Positions 8,567 through 16,975 of a stretch of DNA of 64,000 bases are shown here, one piece after another. Under the pieces are notes generated by a model. It ran no database searches and was not told where the DNA came from. It worked only from the letters and a program-made list of their open reading frames with translations. Both the position numbers and the translations under genes were made by a program. How positions within the stretch are numbered: the stretch's first letter is position 1; each line of letters opens with the position of its first letter. Origin of the DNA: Actinomycetota bacterium (lineage in GTDB: Bacteria > Actinomycetota > UBA4738 > HRBIN12); NCBI GenBank assembly GCA_040881665.1, contig JBBECT010000006.1, positions 1 through 64,000 on the forward strand, written 5' to 3'.

Positions 8567-10957
8567 TCAGCCCGCTCGAAGCTCTGCGTCGAAGGCCGCT
8601 TCGATCCGACGCACGATGTCCGCCACGGCCGCGTCCGCCTCCCCGTCGGTGAGGGTGCGGTCCGGGGCACGGAACGCGAGTGCGAATGCCAGGCTCTTCC
8701 GGCCCTCGCCGACCTGCCCTCCGGTGAACAGATCGAACACGGCGACCTCCTCGAGGAGATCGCCGCCGGCCGCGAGGATCGCTTCCCGGACCGCCTCGGA
8801 TGCCACGTCTTCTTCCAGGATGAAGGCGAGGTCGCGCCGCACCGGCGGGAAGCGGGGAGCCTCGTGGAGCTCGACATCGGCCGGGGTCCGTTCCATCAAC
8901 ACCGTCGCATCCAGCTCGCAGGTCGCGACCCGTCCGGGCAGGCCGGCGGGCTCGGCGATCCGCGGGTGCAGTTCCCCGACGGCGCCCGCGCGGTCGTCAC
9001 CGATCCATACCTCGGCCGCGCGCGCCGGATGCCACGGATCGACCGTCAGCGGTGCGAGCCGCCAGTCCCGGATCCCCAGCCCGGCGAGGATCGCCTCGAG
9101 CATCCCCTTCGCGTCGAAGTAGTCCGCGGGGCGGTCGGCTCCGTGCCAGCCGCCGTCGAGGGGACCGGTCAGGATCAACCCCAGGTGGAAACGTTCATCG
9201 ACCGGTGCCTCGGCATCACCGGTCAGCGCGAACACCGACCCAACCTCGAAGGCCGCGACGGGGGCCACCCCGCGGGCGAGGTTGCGAGCGGCGGCATGCA
9301 CCAAACCGGGGAGCAGACGCGTGCGCAACAGCCCCTCCTCGGCGGACAGGGGATTCGCGATCGGCACGGCCACATCGGTGTCCCCGGTGAGGGCGATGTC
9401 CTCGGGCGAGGCGAACGACAGGAGCTTGAGCTCCACGAGCCCGGAGCGGACGCAGAGCTCTCGCAGACGATCGCGGAAGGCGTAGGCGGCCGGGACACCG
9501 CCCGCCTGGCGGATCGCCGGCAGGGTCGCCGGCACCGTGTCGTACCCGCGGACTCGCGCGACCTCCTCGACCAGATCCTCCTCGAGCCGCAGGTCTACCC
9601 GGTAGCTCGGAACGGTCACCGTCGCGACGTCGTGCTCGATGACCGCCGTGACATCGACGAGGCGGTCGAACGCCGAACCCACGTCCTCGGGCGTGACGTC
9701 GATCCCGAGCAGCCGGGATGCCCGGGACGAGCGCAGGCGGACCCGGGACCGTTCCGGGGCCTCCCCAACCTCGAGCACACCGGCGAGCACCGCGGCACCC
9801 GTCCACGACGAGATCAGCTCCGTCGCCCGATCGGCCGCCGGCCCCACGGCCTCTGGGTTGGCTCCCCGCTCGAACCGCGCCGAGGCTTCGGTCGACAGCC
9901 CGAGCCGGCGCGCGGTGCGCAGGATCCCCCGGGACGCGAACGAGGCGCTCTCGAGCAGCAGGTCCGTGGTCGTCGGCATCACCTCGGCGCTCGCGGAGCC
10001 CATCACCCCGGCGACGGCAACCCCGCGCGCGTGATCGGCGATCACCAGATCGTCCTCGGTGAGCTCGCGCTCCACCCCGTCCAGGGTCGTGATCCGCTCT
10101 CCGGCGTCGGCGAGACGGACGACGATCCCCGGTCCGTCGAGCTGCTGGAGATCGAACGCGTGCAGCGGCTGTCCGAGCTCGAGCATCGCGTAGTTCGTCG
10201 CATCGACGACGGCGGAGAGCGGACGCATCCCCGCGGCTGTGAGCCGCGCCTGAACCTGCACCGGCGACGGCCCATGAACCACCCCCCGGAGCACCCGCGC
10301 CCGATACCGCGGACAACGCTCGAGGTCGAGCACCCGGAGGTCGGCGACGGCCTCGGCCGCGTCGGCAGACTCGACGATCGACACCTCTCGCGGGGAGAAG
10401 GGAACGCCCGTCGCCATCGCGGCCTCTCGTGCGACCCCCACGACCGACATCAGATCCGGGCGGTTCGGCTCGATCTCGACGTCGAAGACGGCATCGTCGA
10501 GCCCCAACAGTGCCTTCACGTCGGTTCCCGGTTCCACGGCAGGGTCGAGGACGAGGATCCCCTCATGCAGATCGGAAACGGCGAGCTCTCGGGGCGAGCA
10601 GAGCATGCCTTCCGATCGCGCGCCACGGATCGTGCGTTCACCGAGTGGCTCGTCGAGGGCAGGGACGCGCGACCCCGGGCCCGCGTAGGGAACGAGGTCT
10701 CCCGCAACCATGTTCCGCACGCCGACCACCACGTTCCGCTCGGTCGATCCGGTCTGCACACGGGCCAGGCAGAGCTTGTCGGAGTCGGGATGGTCGCGAA
10801 CCTCGAGAACACAGGCCGCGATCACGCCCTCGAGCCCATCCCACGGCCGAAGGACGTCCTCGACCTTGACCCCCTTCGCGGTCAGCAGCTCGGCGAGCTC
10901 GTCCGGACCGAGGTCGGTCGGGCAGAACTCCCGCATCCAGCCGAGGACGACCTTCAC
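8567..10957 (-). CDS. pheT: Phenylalanyl-tRNA synthetase beta subunit
   Basis: Beta chain of the alpha2beta2 PheRS, 796 residues, the normal length. Domains in order: N-terminal tRNA-binding EMAP-like fold (VLEVRDHPDSDKLCLARVQ), B3/B4 editing region (VDATNYAMLELGQPLHAFD), B5 domain, catalytic-like core, and C-terminal FDX-ACB anticodon-binding domain (APRFPPVRRDLAFI). It starts with GTG at 10957, overlapping the pheS stop as GTGA, which couples the subunits in translation. argF follows after a 25-base gap. Confidence 0.96.
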   Translation of the reverse strand: MKVVLGWMREFCPTDLGPDELAELLTAKGVKVEDVLRPWDGLEGVIAACVLEVRDHPDSDKLCLARVQTGSTERNVVVGVRNMVAGDLVPYAGPGSRVPALDEPLGERTIRGARSEGMLCSPRELAVSDLHEGILVLDPAVEPGTDVKALLGLDDAVFDVEIEPNRPDLMSVVGVAREAAMATGVPFSPREVSIVESADAAEAVADLRVLDLERCPRYRARVLRGVVHGPSPVQVQARLTAAGMRPLSAVVDATNYAMLELGQPLHAFDLQQLDGPGIVVRLADAGERITTLDGVERELTEDDLVIADHARGVAVAGVMGSASAEVMPTTTDLLLESASFASRGILRTARRLGLSTEASARFERGANPEAVGPAADRATELISSWTGAAVLAGVLEVGEAPERSRVRLRSSRASRLLGIDVTPEDVGSAFDRLVDVTAVIEHDVATVTVPSYRVDLRLEEDLVEEVARVRGYDTVPATLPAIRQAGGVPAAYAFRDRLRELCVRSGLVELKLLSFASPEDIALTGDTDVAVPIANPLSAEEGLLRTRLLPGLVHAAARNLARGVAPVAAFEVGSVFALTGDAEAPVDERFHLGLILTGPLDGGWHGADRPADYFDAKGMLEAILAGLGIRDWRLAPLTVDPWHPARAAEVWIGDDRAGAVGELHPRIAEPAGLPGRVATCELDATVLMERTPADVELHEAPRFPPVRRDLAFILEEDVASEAVREAILAAGGDLLEEVAVFDLFTGGQVGEGRKSLAFALAFRAPDRTLTDGEADAAVADIVRRIEAAFDAELRAG

Positions 10958-12006
10958 CGCACGCTCCCGAACTGCGCGAGGAACCGGACGTCGCCGTCGA
11001 AGAGCAACCGGATGTCGGGGATCGAGAACCGCAGCAGCGCGGCCCGGTCGATCCCCATCCCGAAGGCGAAGCCCGTGAACCGTTCGGGGTCATAGCCGAC
11101 GTTGCGCAGGACGGTCGGATGCACCATGCCGGCACCCAGCAGCTCGATCCAGCCGTTCCCACAGACCCGGCACCCCGAGCCCCCGCACTTGAAGCACGAG
11201 ACGTCGACCTGCGCTCCCGGCTCGACGAACGGGAAGTACGACGGCACGAGCCGCACCTTCGACGAGGCGCCGAACAGTTCGCGCGCGAACGCGCTCAGCG
11301 TTCCCTTCAGGTCGGCGAAGGTGATCCCCTCGTCTACGGCGAGCGCCTCGATCTGGTGGAACACGGGCGAATGCGTGGCGTCGGAGGTCTCCCTACGGAA
11401 CACCCGGCCTGGCCCCACGATGGACACGGGGGGCGTGGTCGATTCCATCGTTCGGATCTGGATCGCGGAGGTCTCGGTGCGGAGCAGGAGATCAGCGCCG
11501 GGCACGTCGAGGAAGATCGAGTCCTTCATCGTCCGCGCGGGATGATCGGCGGGGATGTTGAGCGCCTGGAAGTTGTACCAGTCCGTCTCGACCTCGGGCC
11601 CTTCGGCGACGCGGAAGCCGAGACGCGTGAAGATCTCGACGAGCTCACGCTCCACGATCGTCAGGGGATGCAACGCGCCCAGCCGTGGTCGGCGTCCCGG
11701 CAAGGTCACATCCACGCCGTCGGCCGCGAGCAGCTGGGTCTCCGCGGCCCGTCCCAGGGTCTCCCGGCGCTGTTCCAGCGCCCCGGTGAGTGCGGTCCGA
11801 ACCTCGTTCGCCAGCTTGCCGACCTCCTTGCGATCGGCGGGCTCGAGATCGCCGACCGAGCGCTGCACCTGGGAGAAGGGCGACTTGCGTCCGAGGACCG
11901 CCGTCTGGGCCGAGTCGAGATCCTCGAGCGAGGGCGCGGCCGTCAGGGTCGCGAGCCCACGCTCACGCTCGGACTCCAGGATGCGGATCGCCTCGGCACG
12001 GTCCAT
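10954..12006 (-). CDS. pheS: Phenylalanyl-tRNA synthetase alpha subunit
   Basis: Catalytic alpha chain of PheRS (350 residues), a class II synthetase. It has an N-terminal coiled coil (about 1-90), motif 2 (GRVFRRETSDATHSPVFHQIE) and motif 3 (GFAFGMGIDRAALLRF). A four-Cys insert CFKCGGSGCRVCG sits near residue 273 and may bind zinc; this insert is seen in many PheS proteins. The ATG at 12006 lies ten bases after a TAGACT box, so transcription may start within a few bases of it. It is the first gene of the pheS-pheT pair. Confidence 0.96.
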   Translation of the reverse strand: MDRAEAIRILESERERGLATLTAAPSLEDLDSAQTAVLGRKSPFSQVQRSVGDLEPADRKEVGKLANEVRTALTGALEQRRETLGRAAETQLLAADGVDVTLPGRRPRLGALHPLTIVERELVEIFTRLGFRVAEGPEVETDWYNFQALNIPADHPARTMKDSIFLDVPGADLLLRTETSAIQIRTMESTTPPVSIVGPGRVFRRETSDATHSPVFHQIEALAVDEGITFADLKGTLSAFARELFGASSKVRLVPSYFPFVEPGAQVDVSCFKCGGSGCRVCGNGWIELLGAGMVHPTVLRNVGYDPERFTGFAFGMGIDRAALLRFSIPDIRLLFDGDVRFLAQFGSVR

Positions 12007-12016
12007 ACGGGTTCGG

Positions 12017-12022
12017 AGTCTA
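12017..12022 (-). promoter_or_regulatory. -10 box of the pheS promoter
   Basis: TAGACT on the minus strand ends ten bases before the pheS ATG. This spacing predicts a 5' UTR of only a few bases. A purine-rich stretch lies upstream of the box and so would not act as a Shine-Dalgarno sequence. Confidence 0.42.
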
Positions 12023-12079
12023 GCGGGGAGGAACCGCCGCCCCGGTGCACGACGGCATCGAAACGAACCGCGACGCTGA

Positions 12080-13507
12080 TCACGCCTCGGTCGCCACCGG
12101 AACCTCGAGGCGGAACTCCAGCCGCCCGTCGCGCACCCGCGCCGTGGCGGTGCCTCCCTGGGACTCGGCGATGCCGCGGGAGACGAAGAGCCCGATCTTG
12201 CTCCCCGACCCGGTTCCGGGGCGTCGCGGAAGGAACAGCGTCTCGGCGCCGTCGTCGTCGAGCTCGGTCCCGGTTCGGGTGACGACCACGACCAGCCGGC
12301 CGTCGTCGATCCGTGCGTCGACGTCGATCGCGCCCTCCCAGCCGAACCAGATCTGTCCCTCGACGAACGCGCCCAGGACCGTGCGGAGGCGGTCGGCGTC
12401 GACGAGCCCGGTCACCTCGCCTCCGGTCCATCGCAGACCGGGGAACTCCGGGTCGCGCCGCAGCGACGCGTCGAACTCGCGAACGAGCGAACCGATGTCG
12501 GTCTGCTCGGGGCTCAGCTCGAGCCGTCCTCCGACGATCCGAGCGGCGTCGACCAGGAGCGTGAGGATCTGATCCATGCGGTCGGTGTCGTGCGCGATCC
12601 CCCGGAACATCAGCTCGCGCTGTTCGTCGGTCATGTCCTCCCAGCGACGCTGCAGCGCGTAGGCGAAGCCCTTCATCGCCGTCAGGGGCGACCGGATGTC
12701 GTGTGCCGCGGCGGCGATCACCGCCTCGAGCGCCACGCGCCTGCCCTCCCGGCGGCGACGCGCCCACTCGAACAGGCACACCGTCGCGGCGGCCGCGAGG
12801 TTCAACGACTCGGCGCGGCCTCCCAGTGGGATCCGAGCGCGGACATCCGCGCGATCGGCGACCTCGGCGGGAAGCCCCCATGACTCGTTCCCGAACACGA
12901 ACGCGATCGGTCGCTGAAGGTCGAGCTCGAACAGGTCGGCTTCGCCGTCGCCGGCCATCGCCAGCACGGTCCGGCCCTGTTCCCGCAACCGGTCGATCGC
13001 CTCCACGGTCTCGGTTTCCCGAACCACGGGCAGATGGAACGCCGACCCGGCCGAGGCTCGGACGGCCTTCGGGTTGTACGGGTCGACCGAGGACGCGGCG
13101 AACACCACCCCCTCGGCACCCGCGGCGTCGGCCGATCGGAGGATCGTTCCCGCGTTCCCGGGATCGCGTACCGCATGCAGCACGGCCACGCATCCCTGTC
13201 CGTCCAGTGCCTCGAGATCGCGGTCGACGATCGGCGCCACGCCGACGAGTCCCTGGGGCGTGACGGTGGAGGCGAGCTTGGCCATCACGGGCTCGCTCAC
13301 CTCGAAGACCTCGACGCCCCCCGCCTGGGCCCGAGAGACCAGGTCGTGCGTGCCGGTATGGAACAACGACTCGAGCCGTCCCGCCGCGAGCGCCTCCGTC
13401 ACGGTCTGTTCTCCCTCGACCAGGAAGCGCCGGTCGCGCTCGCGGAACGCGCGCTTGTGCAACCGGGCCGCGTCGGCCACCTTCCGGTTGTTCGGCGAGC
13501 TGATCAC
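12080..13507 (-). CDS. SpoU-family RNA methyltransferase fused to a histidine-kinase-like module
   Basis: The N-terminal 250 residues are a SpoU/TrmH-type 2'-O-ribose methyltransferase using S-adenosylmethionine: substrate-binding region (NNRKVADAARLHKRAFRERD), then the three SPOUT motifs DPGNAGTILRSADAAG, FVFGNESWGL and IPLGGRAESLNLAAAA. The chain continues without a stop into a HisKA-like helix with an intact H-box (AAAHDIRSPLTAMKGF) and a GHKL-type fold (VDADRLRTVL ... GLFVSRGIAESQGG). The N-box asparagines and the DxGxG motif are missing, so ATP binding is doubtful. In many Actinobacteria this slot, between rplT and pheS, holds a plain SpoU methyltransferase. GTG at 13507 is preferred; GTG at 13519 is possible. 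The role of the fusion is unknown. Confidence 0.88.
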   Translation of the reverse strand: MISSPNNRKVADAARLHKRAFRERDRRFLVEGEQTVTEALAAGRLESLFHTGTHDLVSRAQAGGVEVFEVSEPVMAKLASTVTPQGLVGVAPIVDRDLEALDGQGCVAVLHAVRDPGNAGTILRSADAAGAEGVVFAASSVDPYNPKAVRASAGSAFHLPVVRETETVEAIDRLREQGRTVLAMAGDGEADLFELDLQRPIAFVFGNESWGLPAEVADRADVRARIPLGGRAESLNLAAAATVCLFEWARRRREGRRVALEAVIAAAAHDIRSPLTAMKGFAYALQRRWEDMTDEQRELMFRGIAHDTDRMDQILTLLVDAARIVGGRLELSPEQTDIGSLVREFDASLRRDPEFPGLRWTGGEVTGLVDADRLRTVLGAFVEGQIWFGWEGAIDVDARIDDGRLVVVVTRTGTELDDDGAETLFLPRRPGTGSGSKIGLFVSRGIAESQGGTATARVRDGRLEFRLEVPVATEA

Positions 13508-13555
13508 GCCCCGGCACACCCCTCGCGTGGGCGCGCCAGAGCGCCCGATGGGGGG

Positions 13556-13561
13556 AGTCTA
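13556..13561 (-). promoter_or_regulatory. -10 box upstream of the methyltransferase-kinase fusion
   Basis: TAGACT (within GGACTAGACTCC) lies between the rplT stop and the fusion gene. It would give a 5' UTR of about 40 bases that includes a GAGGGG sequence before the GTG start. The gene may therefore be transcribed apart from infC-rpmI-rplT. No clear -35 is visible. Confidence 0.38.
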
Positions 13562-13584
13562 GTCCGCGGACATCGCCGGCCGGG

Positions 13585-13950
13585 CTAGGCCGACGCCGAC
13601 AACGCTGCGCGCGCGGTTTCGACGAGCTGGCCGAACACCTTCGGTTCGTGAACCGCGAGGTCTGCGAGGACCTTGCGATCGACCTCGACCTCGGCTGCCT
13701 TGAGTCCGGCGATGAACGTCGAGTAGCTCATGCCGTTCTGCCGGGCGCCGGCGCCGACCCGCGTGATCCACAACCGCCGGAACTGGGCCTTGCGGTCGCG
13801 ACGATCGCGATAGCTGTACTGCAGGGAGTGGCGAACCTGTTCGGTCGCCATCTTCATCCGACGGTGCCGGCCACCCCGGTAGCCCTTGGCTGCCTCGAGG
13901 GTCTCGCGGCGCTTCTTCTTGGCGTGGACGGAACGTTTGACCCGGGCCAT
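13585..13950 (-). CDS. rplT: 50S ribosomal protein L20
   Basis: Early-assembly protein of the 50S subunit, binding 23S rRNA. The 121-residue sequence shows the family signature: [26 protein letters not shown] and [14 protein letters not shown], followed by the compact C-terminal domain ([20 protein letters not shown]). It follows rpmI by six bases. In other bacteria L20 represses this operon by binding its own leader or an intergenic RNA structure. Confidence 0.98.
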   Translation of the reverse strand: MARVKRSVHAKKKRRETLEAAKGYRGGRHRRMKMATEQVRHSLQYSYRDRRDRKAQFRRLWITRVGAGARQNGMSYSTFIAGLKAAEVEVDRKVLADLAVHEPKVFGQLVETARAALSASA

Positions 13951-13956
13951 CGTCCG

Positions 13957-14148
13957 CTACCCCCCCAGCAACCGGCGGATCGTCTTGCGCTCGGCGGTCG
14001 TCTCGGACCAGCCCTCGATGCGCCGGCGCTTGCTCGACGACTTCTTGGTCAGCATGTGGTTGCCGGTCGCCTTCCGGTGCAGCACCTTGCCGGTCCGGGT
14101 CACCCGGAAACGCTTGTGGGTGGCGCTATGGGTCTTCTGCTTCGGCAT
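13957..14148 (-). CDS. rpmI: 50S ribosomal protein L35
   Basis: Small basic protein of the 50S subunit, 63 residues, the normal size. It shows the family pattern MPKQKTHSATHKRFRVTRTG near the start and KKSSSKRRRIEG in the middle. It sits between infC (gap of two bases) and rplT (gap of six bases) in the conserved infC-rpmI-rplT order. Confidence 0.97.
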   Translation of the reverse strand: MPKQKTHSATHKRFRVTRTGKVLHRKATGNHMLTKKSSSKRRRIEGWSETTAERKTIRRLLGG

Positions 14149-14150
14149 GC

Positions 14151-14693
14151 CTAGCCTTCCTCACCGGCCGTCTGCACGACGGGCTTCTTGACCGGGGCGA
14201 TCACCATGATCATGTTCCGCCCATCCTGCTTCGGTTGCGAGTCGACGATCGCCAGATCCTTCAGGTCGTCGACGAGACGATCGAGGATCTTGCGGCCGAG
14301 CTCCGTATGGGCCATCTCGCGCCCGCGGAACATGATCGTCACCTTGACCCGCGCTCCGGCCTTGAGGAACCGCACGACGTGACCCTTCTTCGTCTCGTAG
14401 TCGTGCGGATCGATCTTGGGTCGGAACTTGATCTCTTTCACCTCGACCCGCAGCTGCTTCTTGCGGGCCTCCTTCTGGCGGATGTCGCGCTCGTACTTGT
14501 ACTTGCCGTAGTCCATGATCCGCGCGACCGGCGGATCGGCGTTGGGCGCGACCTCGACGAGATCGAGATCGAGGTCACGAGCCTGCGTGAGGGCGTCCTG
14601 GGTCGGCACGATGCCGACCTGATCGCCGTCGGGCCCGACCAGACGGACCCGGGGTGACCGGATCCGATCGTTTATGCGCGGGTCACTGGATAC
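14151..14693 (-). CDS. infC: Translation initiation factor IF-3 (non-canonical start codon)
   Basis: IF-3 prevents 30S/50S joining and proofreads start codons. The coding signal is clear from [20 protein letters not shown] through [26 protein letters not shown] to the C-terminal domain ending [12 protein letters not shown]. The first in-frame ATG/GTG/TTG is a GTG at 14609, well inside the conserved N-terminal domain. Upstream the frame is closed by TGA at 14700-14702. The start must be a rare codon: GTA at 14691-14693, nine bases after GGAGG, or ATA at 14673-14675. Rare starts are established for infC, where IF-3 discriminates against them to autoregulate. I placed the start at GTA because of the Shine-Dalgarno spacing, giving 180 residues; this is uncertain. 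Confidence 0.9.
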   Translation of the reverse strand, partial: VSSDPRINDRIRSPRVRLVGPDGDQVGIVPTQDALTQARDLDLDLVEVAPNADPPVARIMDYGKYKYERDIRQKEARKKQLRVEVKEIKFRPKIDPHDYETKKGHVVRFLKAGARVKVTIMFRGREMAHTELGRKILDRLVDDLKDLAIVDSQPKQDGRNMIMVIAPVKKPVVQTAGEEG

Positions 14694-14721
14694 CCCGCAT
14701 CACCTCCGTCCTCGAAACTGG

Positions 14722-14748
14722 GCGGCGCCGACCTCGGGTCGACGCCGC
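14722..14748 (-). promoter_or_regulatory. Stable hairpin in the infC leader
   Basis: The minus-strand leader contains GCGGCGTCGACC, a CGA loop, and GGTCGGCGCCGC: a 12-bp stem with one G-U pair. It starts about 20 bases after the predicted transcription start and ends about a dozen bases before the GGAGG upstream of infC. No U-run follows, so it is not a typical terminator. It may be part of an L20- or IF-3-responsive control element; that role is inferred only from position. Confidence 0.5.
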
Positions 14749-14775
14749 AGGTGGAACAACGGAAAACGCTTCCCG

Positions 14776-14804
14776 AGTATAGGGGCAGGCACCCACGGTG
14801 TCGA
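14776..14804 (-). promoter_or_regulatory. infC-rpmI-rplT operon promoter
   Basis: On the minus strand a -35 hexamer TCGACA (14799-14804) and a -10 hexamer TATACT (14776-14781) are separated by 17 bases. Transcription should start near 14769, giving a leader of about 75 bases containing the hairpin at 14722-14748. The promoter lies just upstream of infC and downstream of the cupin gene. Confidence 0.68.
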
Positions 14805-14858
14805 CGGAGCCTGGCCTCCGGTGGACCCGACGGTCCGAGGGACCCCGAACGCGTGCGC

Positions 14859-15209
14859 TCACCAATCCGATTCCAGCGGGCGACCGTAGTCGTCCTGCAG
14901 GCGCAGCGTATCGTCCTCGGTCGTGTACCCGTAAGCGATCTCGAGCACCCTGCCCCGCGCCGGAGCGCCGTTCGTGATCCGATGGACCTCTTCGGCCGAG
15001 ACGACGAACTCCTCCCCGGTCTTCGCCTGGACCGTGCGGTTGCCGATCTGGATCGTCAGCCCCGGATCGAGCACGACCCACATCTCGTCGCGCATCTGGT
15101 GGTAGTGAACGCTCGTCTCCTGGCCGGGTTCGACCGTGATCACCCGCACCGACGAGGGTTGGTTCAGGGCGTAGGTCGCGACCTTCCCCCAGGGCTTGTC
15201 GAGGATCAC
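14859..15209 (-). CDS. Cupin protein, mannose-6-phosphate isomerase type II-like
   Basis: Single-domain cupin of 116 residues. It matches the C-terminal cupin of bifunctional GDP-mannose pyrophosphorylase/phosphomannose isomerases: PWGKVATYALN, the metal-binding motif PGQETSVHYHQMRDEMWVVL (His and Glu ligands) and the second motif GEEFVVSAEEVHRI. It could isomerise mannose-6-phosphate/fructose-6-phosphate, but short stand-alone cupins of this type also have other sugar-related roles. It starts with GTG after a GGAAGGG stretch, a few bases downstream of ribH, so it is probably the last gene of the riboflavin transcript although it has no obvious flavin role. Confidence 0.8.
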   Translation of the reverse strand: MILDKPWGKVATYALNQPSSVRVITVEPGQETSVHYHQMRDEMWVVLDPGLTIQIGNRTVQAKTGEEFVVSAEEVHRITNGAPARGRVLEIAYGYTTEDDTLRLQDDYGRPLESDW

Positions 15210-15215
15210 GGACGA

Positions 15216-15689
15216 TCACCCTTCCTGCTTCGGGAGACGGTCCAGCAGCGACGCCGTCTCGAGGGCGGCCTGCGCGGCCTCCCATCCCTTGTTCCCGTGA
15301 CGTCCCCCGGCGCGATCCGTGGCCTGCTCGAGGGTATCGGTCGTCAGGACACCGAAGATCACGGGCACTCCGGTGTCGCGCGCAGCACCGGCTATCCCGC
15401 GGGCAGCCTCTCGCGCCACGTGATCGAAGTGCGCGGTCTCTCCACGGATCACGGCCCCGATGCAGACAACGCCCTCGTAGACACCCGAACCGGCGAGCCG
15501 CCGCGCCACGAGCGGCAGCTCGAACGCGCCCGGCACCCATGCGACGTCGACGTCGTCCTCGGCCGCGCCCGATGCATGGAAGCAGCCGAGGGCCCCCTCG
15601 ACCAGGGGTTCGGTTACGTGCGGGTTGAACCGGGCCGCCACGATCGCGAACCGGCGCCCACCCGTGCGCTGCTCTCCCCGATACTCCAT
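15216..15689 (-). CDS. ribH: 6,7-dimethyl-8-ribityllumazine synthase
   Basis: Condenses the ribityl-aminouracil intermediate with dihydroxybutanone phosphate, the penultimate riboflavin step. The 157-residue protein has FAIVAARFNPHVTEPLVEGA, the substrate loop VPGAFELPLVARRL, and GAVIRGETAHFDHVAREAARG with the catalytic-region His. The ATG at 15689 shares one base with the ribBA stop (TGATG), indicating translational coupling. The genes ribD-ribE-ribBA-ribH form one riboflavin operon. Confidence 0.96.
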   Translation of the reverse strand: MEYRGEQRTGGRRFAIVAARFNPHVTEPLVEGALGCFHASGAAEDDVDVAWVPGAFELPLVARRLAGSGVYEGVVCIGAVIRGETAHFDHVAREAARGIAGAARDTGVPVIFGVLTTDTLEQATDRAGGRHGNKGWEAAQAALETASLLDRLPKQEG

Positions 15690-16975
15690 CAGGGAACCTC
15701 CGTGACGGCTTTCGCGCCGTTGCCGGACGCTTGATCGAGGTCGCCGAGCAGGTGACCCAGCTTGTCGCGCTTGGTCCGCAGGTACTCGATGTTCTGCTCG
15801 GTCGGTCGCGTCGCCAGCGGCAGGCGCTCGGAGATCGACAGTCCGTACCCCTCGAGACCGGCGCGCTTCGACGGGTTGTTCGTCAGGAGGCGCATCGACC
15901 GCACGCCGAGATCGGCCAGGATCTGCGCGCCGATACCGTAGTCCCGAGGATCGGCCGGGAAGCCGAGGTCTTCGTTCGCCTCGACCGTGTCGCGGCCCTC
16001 CTCCTGGAGCTGGTACGCGCGCAGCTTGTGACTGAGCCCGATCGCGCGACCCTCGTGACCCCGCACGTAGAGCACCACGCCGCGGCCCTCCTCCCCGACC
16101 GCCGCAAGCGCCCGCTGCAGTTGATCGCCGCAGTCGCACCGCAACGAACCGAACACGTCGCCGGTGAGGCACTCGGAGTGAACGCGCACGAGGATGTCCT
16201 CGCCGTCGCCGATGTCGCCGAGCACCATCGCGATGTGGGTCCGGCCGTCGACCGTGCTCTCGTAGGCAGTCGCCCGGAACGCTCCGTGCTCGGTCGGGAT
16301 GTTGGCCTCGGCAACCTTGCGCACGAGCTTCTCACGCGTGCGGCGGTACTCGATCAGGCCGGCGATCGAGATGATCTTGAGGTCGTGTTCGCGGGCCACC
16401 TTCACGAGCTCGGGCATCCGCGCCATCGAGCCGTCCGGGTGAAGCACCTCGCACAGCACCGCCGCCGGATACATGCCGGCGAGCACCGACAGGTCGACGC
16501 CGGCCTCCGTGTGACCCGCGCGGACCAGGACCCCTCCCTCGCGCGCCATCAGCGGGAAGATGTGGCCCGGCATGTGGATGTCCTCGGGTGCGAGCTGCTG
16601 ATCGCAGATCGCGTTCACCGTCGCAGCGCGGTCGAAGGCGCTCGTCCCGGTGGTCGTCACGCCGCGGACGTCGATCGAGACGGCGAAGGCTGTTCCGTGG
16701 CTCTCGTTGTTCTTCGAAACCATCAGCGGGATCCGCAGCTCGTCGAGACGCTCGGGCGTCACCGGCATACACACGATCCCTCGTCCGTGCGTCACCATGA
16801 AGTTGATCGCCTCGGGGGTCGCCTTCTCCGCGGCCATGATGAAGTCGCCCTCGTTCTCACGATCGGCGTCGTCGACGACGATCACCATCTTGCCCGCGCG
16901 AACGTCCTCGAGAGCCTCGTCGATCGTCGAGAAGACCGATCGATCCGCGACCGGCGTACCCGTGTCCTCGTTCAT
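15689..16975 (-). CDS. ribBA: Bifunctional DHBP synthase / GTP cyclohydrolase II
   Basis: Supplies both riboflavin precursors. The N-terminal half (about 15-215) makes 3,4-dihydroxy-2-butanone 4-phosphate from ribulose 5-phosphate: DDADRENEGDFIMAAE and THGRGIVCMPV. The C-terminal half (about 220-415) is zinc-dependent GTP cyclohydrolase II with the three Cys ligands in ECLTGDVFGSLRCDCGDQL, plus RGHEGRAIGL. At 428 residues it is the normal fused length. The start overlaps the ribE stop by four bases (ATGA), and its own stop overlaps ribH. Confidence 0.96.
   Translation of the reverse strand: MNEDTGTPVADRSVFSTIDEALEDVRAGKMVIVVDDADRENEGDFIMAAEKATPEAINFMVTHGRGIVCMPVTPERLDELRIPLMVSKNNESHGTAFAVSIDVRGVTTTGTSAFDRAATVNAICDQQLAPEDIHMPGHIFPLMAREGGVLVRAGHTEAGVDLSVLAGMYPAAVLCEVLHPDGSMARMPELVKVAREHDLKIISIAGLIEYRRTREKLVRKVAEANIPTEHGAFRATAYESTVDGRTHIAMVLGDIGDGEDILVRVHSECLTGDVFGSLRCDCGDQLQRALAAVGEEGRGVVLYVRGHEGRAIGLSHKLRAYQLQEEGRDTVEANEDLGFPADPRDYGIGAQILADLGVRSMRLLTNNPSKRAGLEGYGLSISERLPLATRPTEQNIEYLRTKRDKLGHLLGDLDQASGNGAKAVTEVP

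Noticed and set aside
14683-14700. ATG after GGAGGTG as the infC start
   Set aside because: This ATG opens only five codons before TGA and is in the wrong frame for IF-3. Its spacing to GGAGG is also too short.
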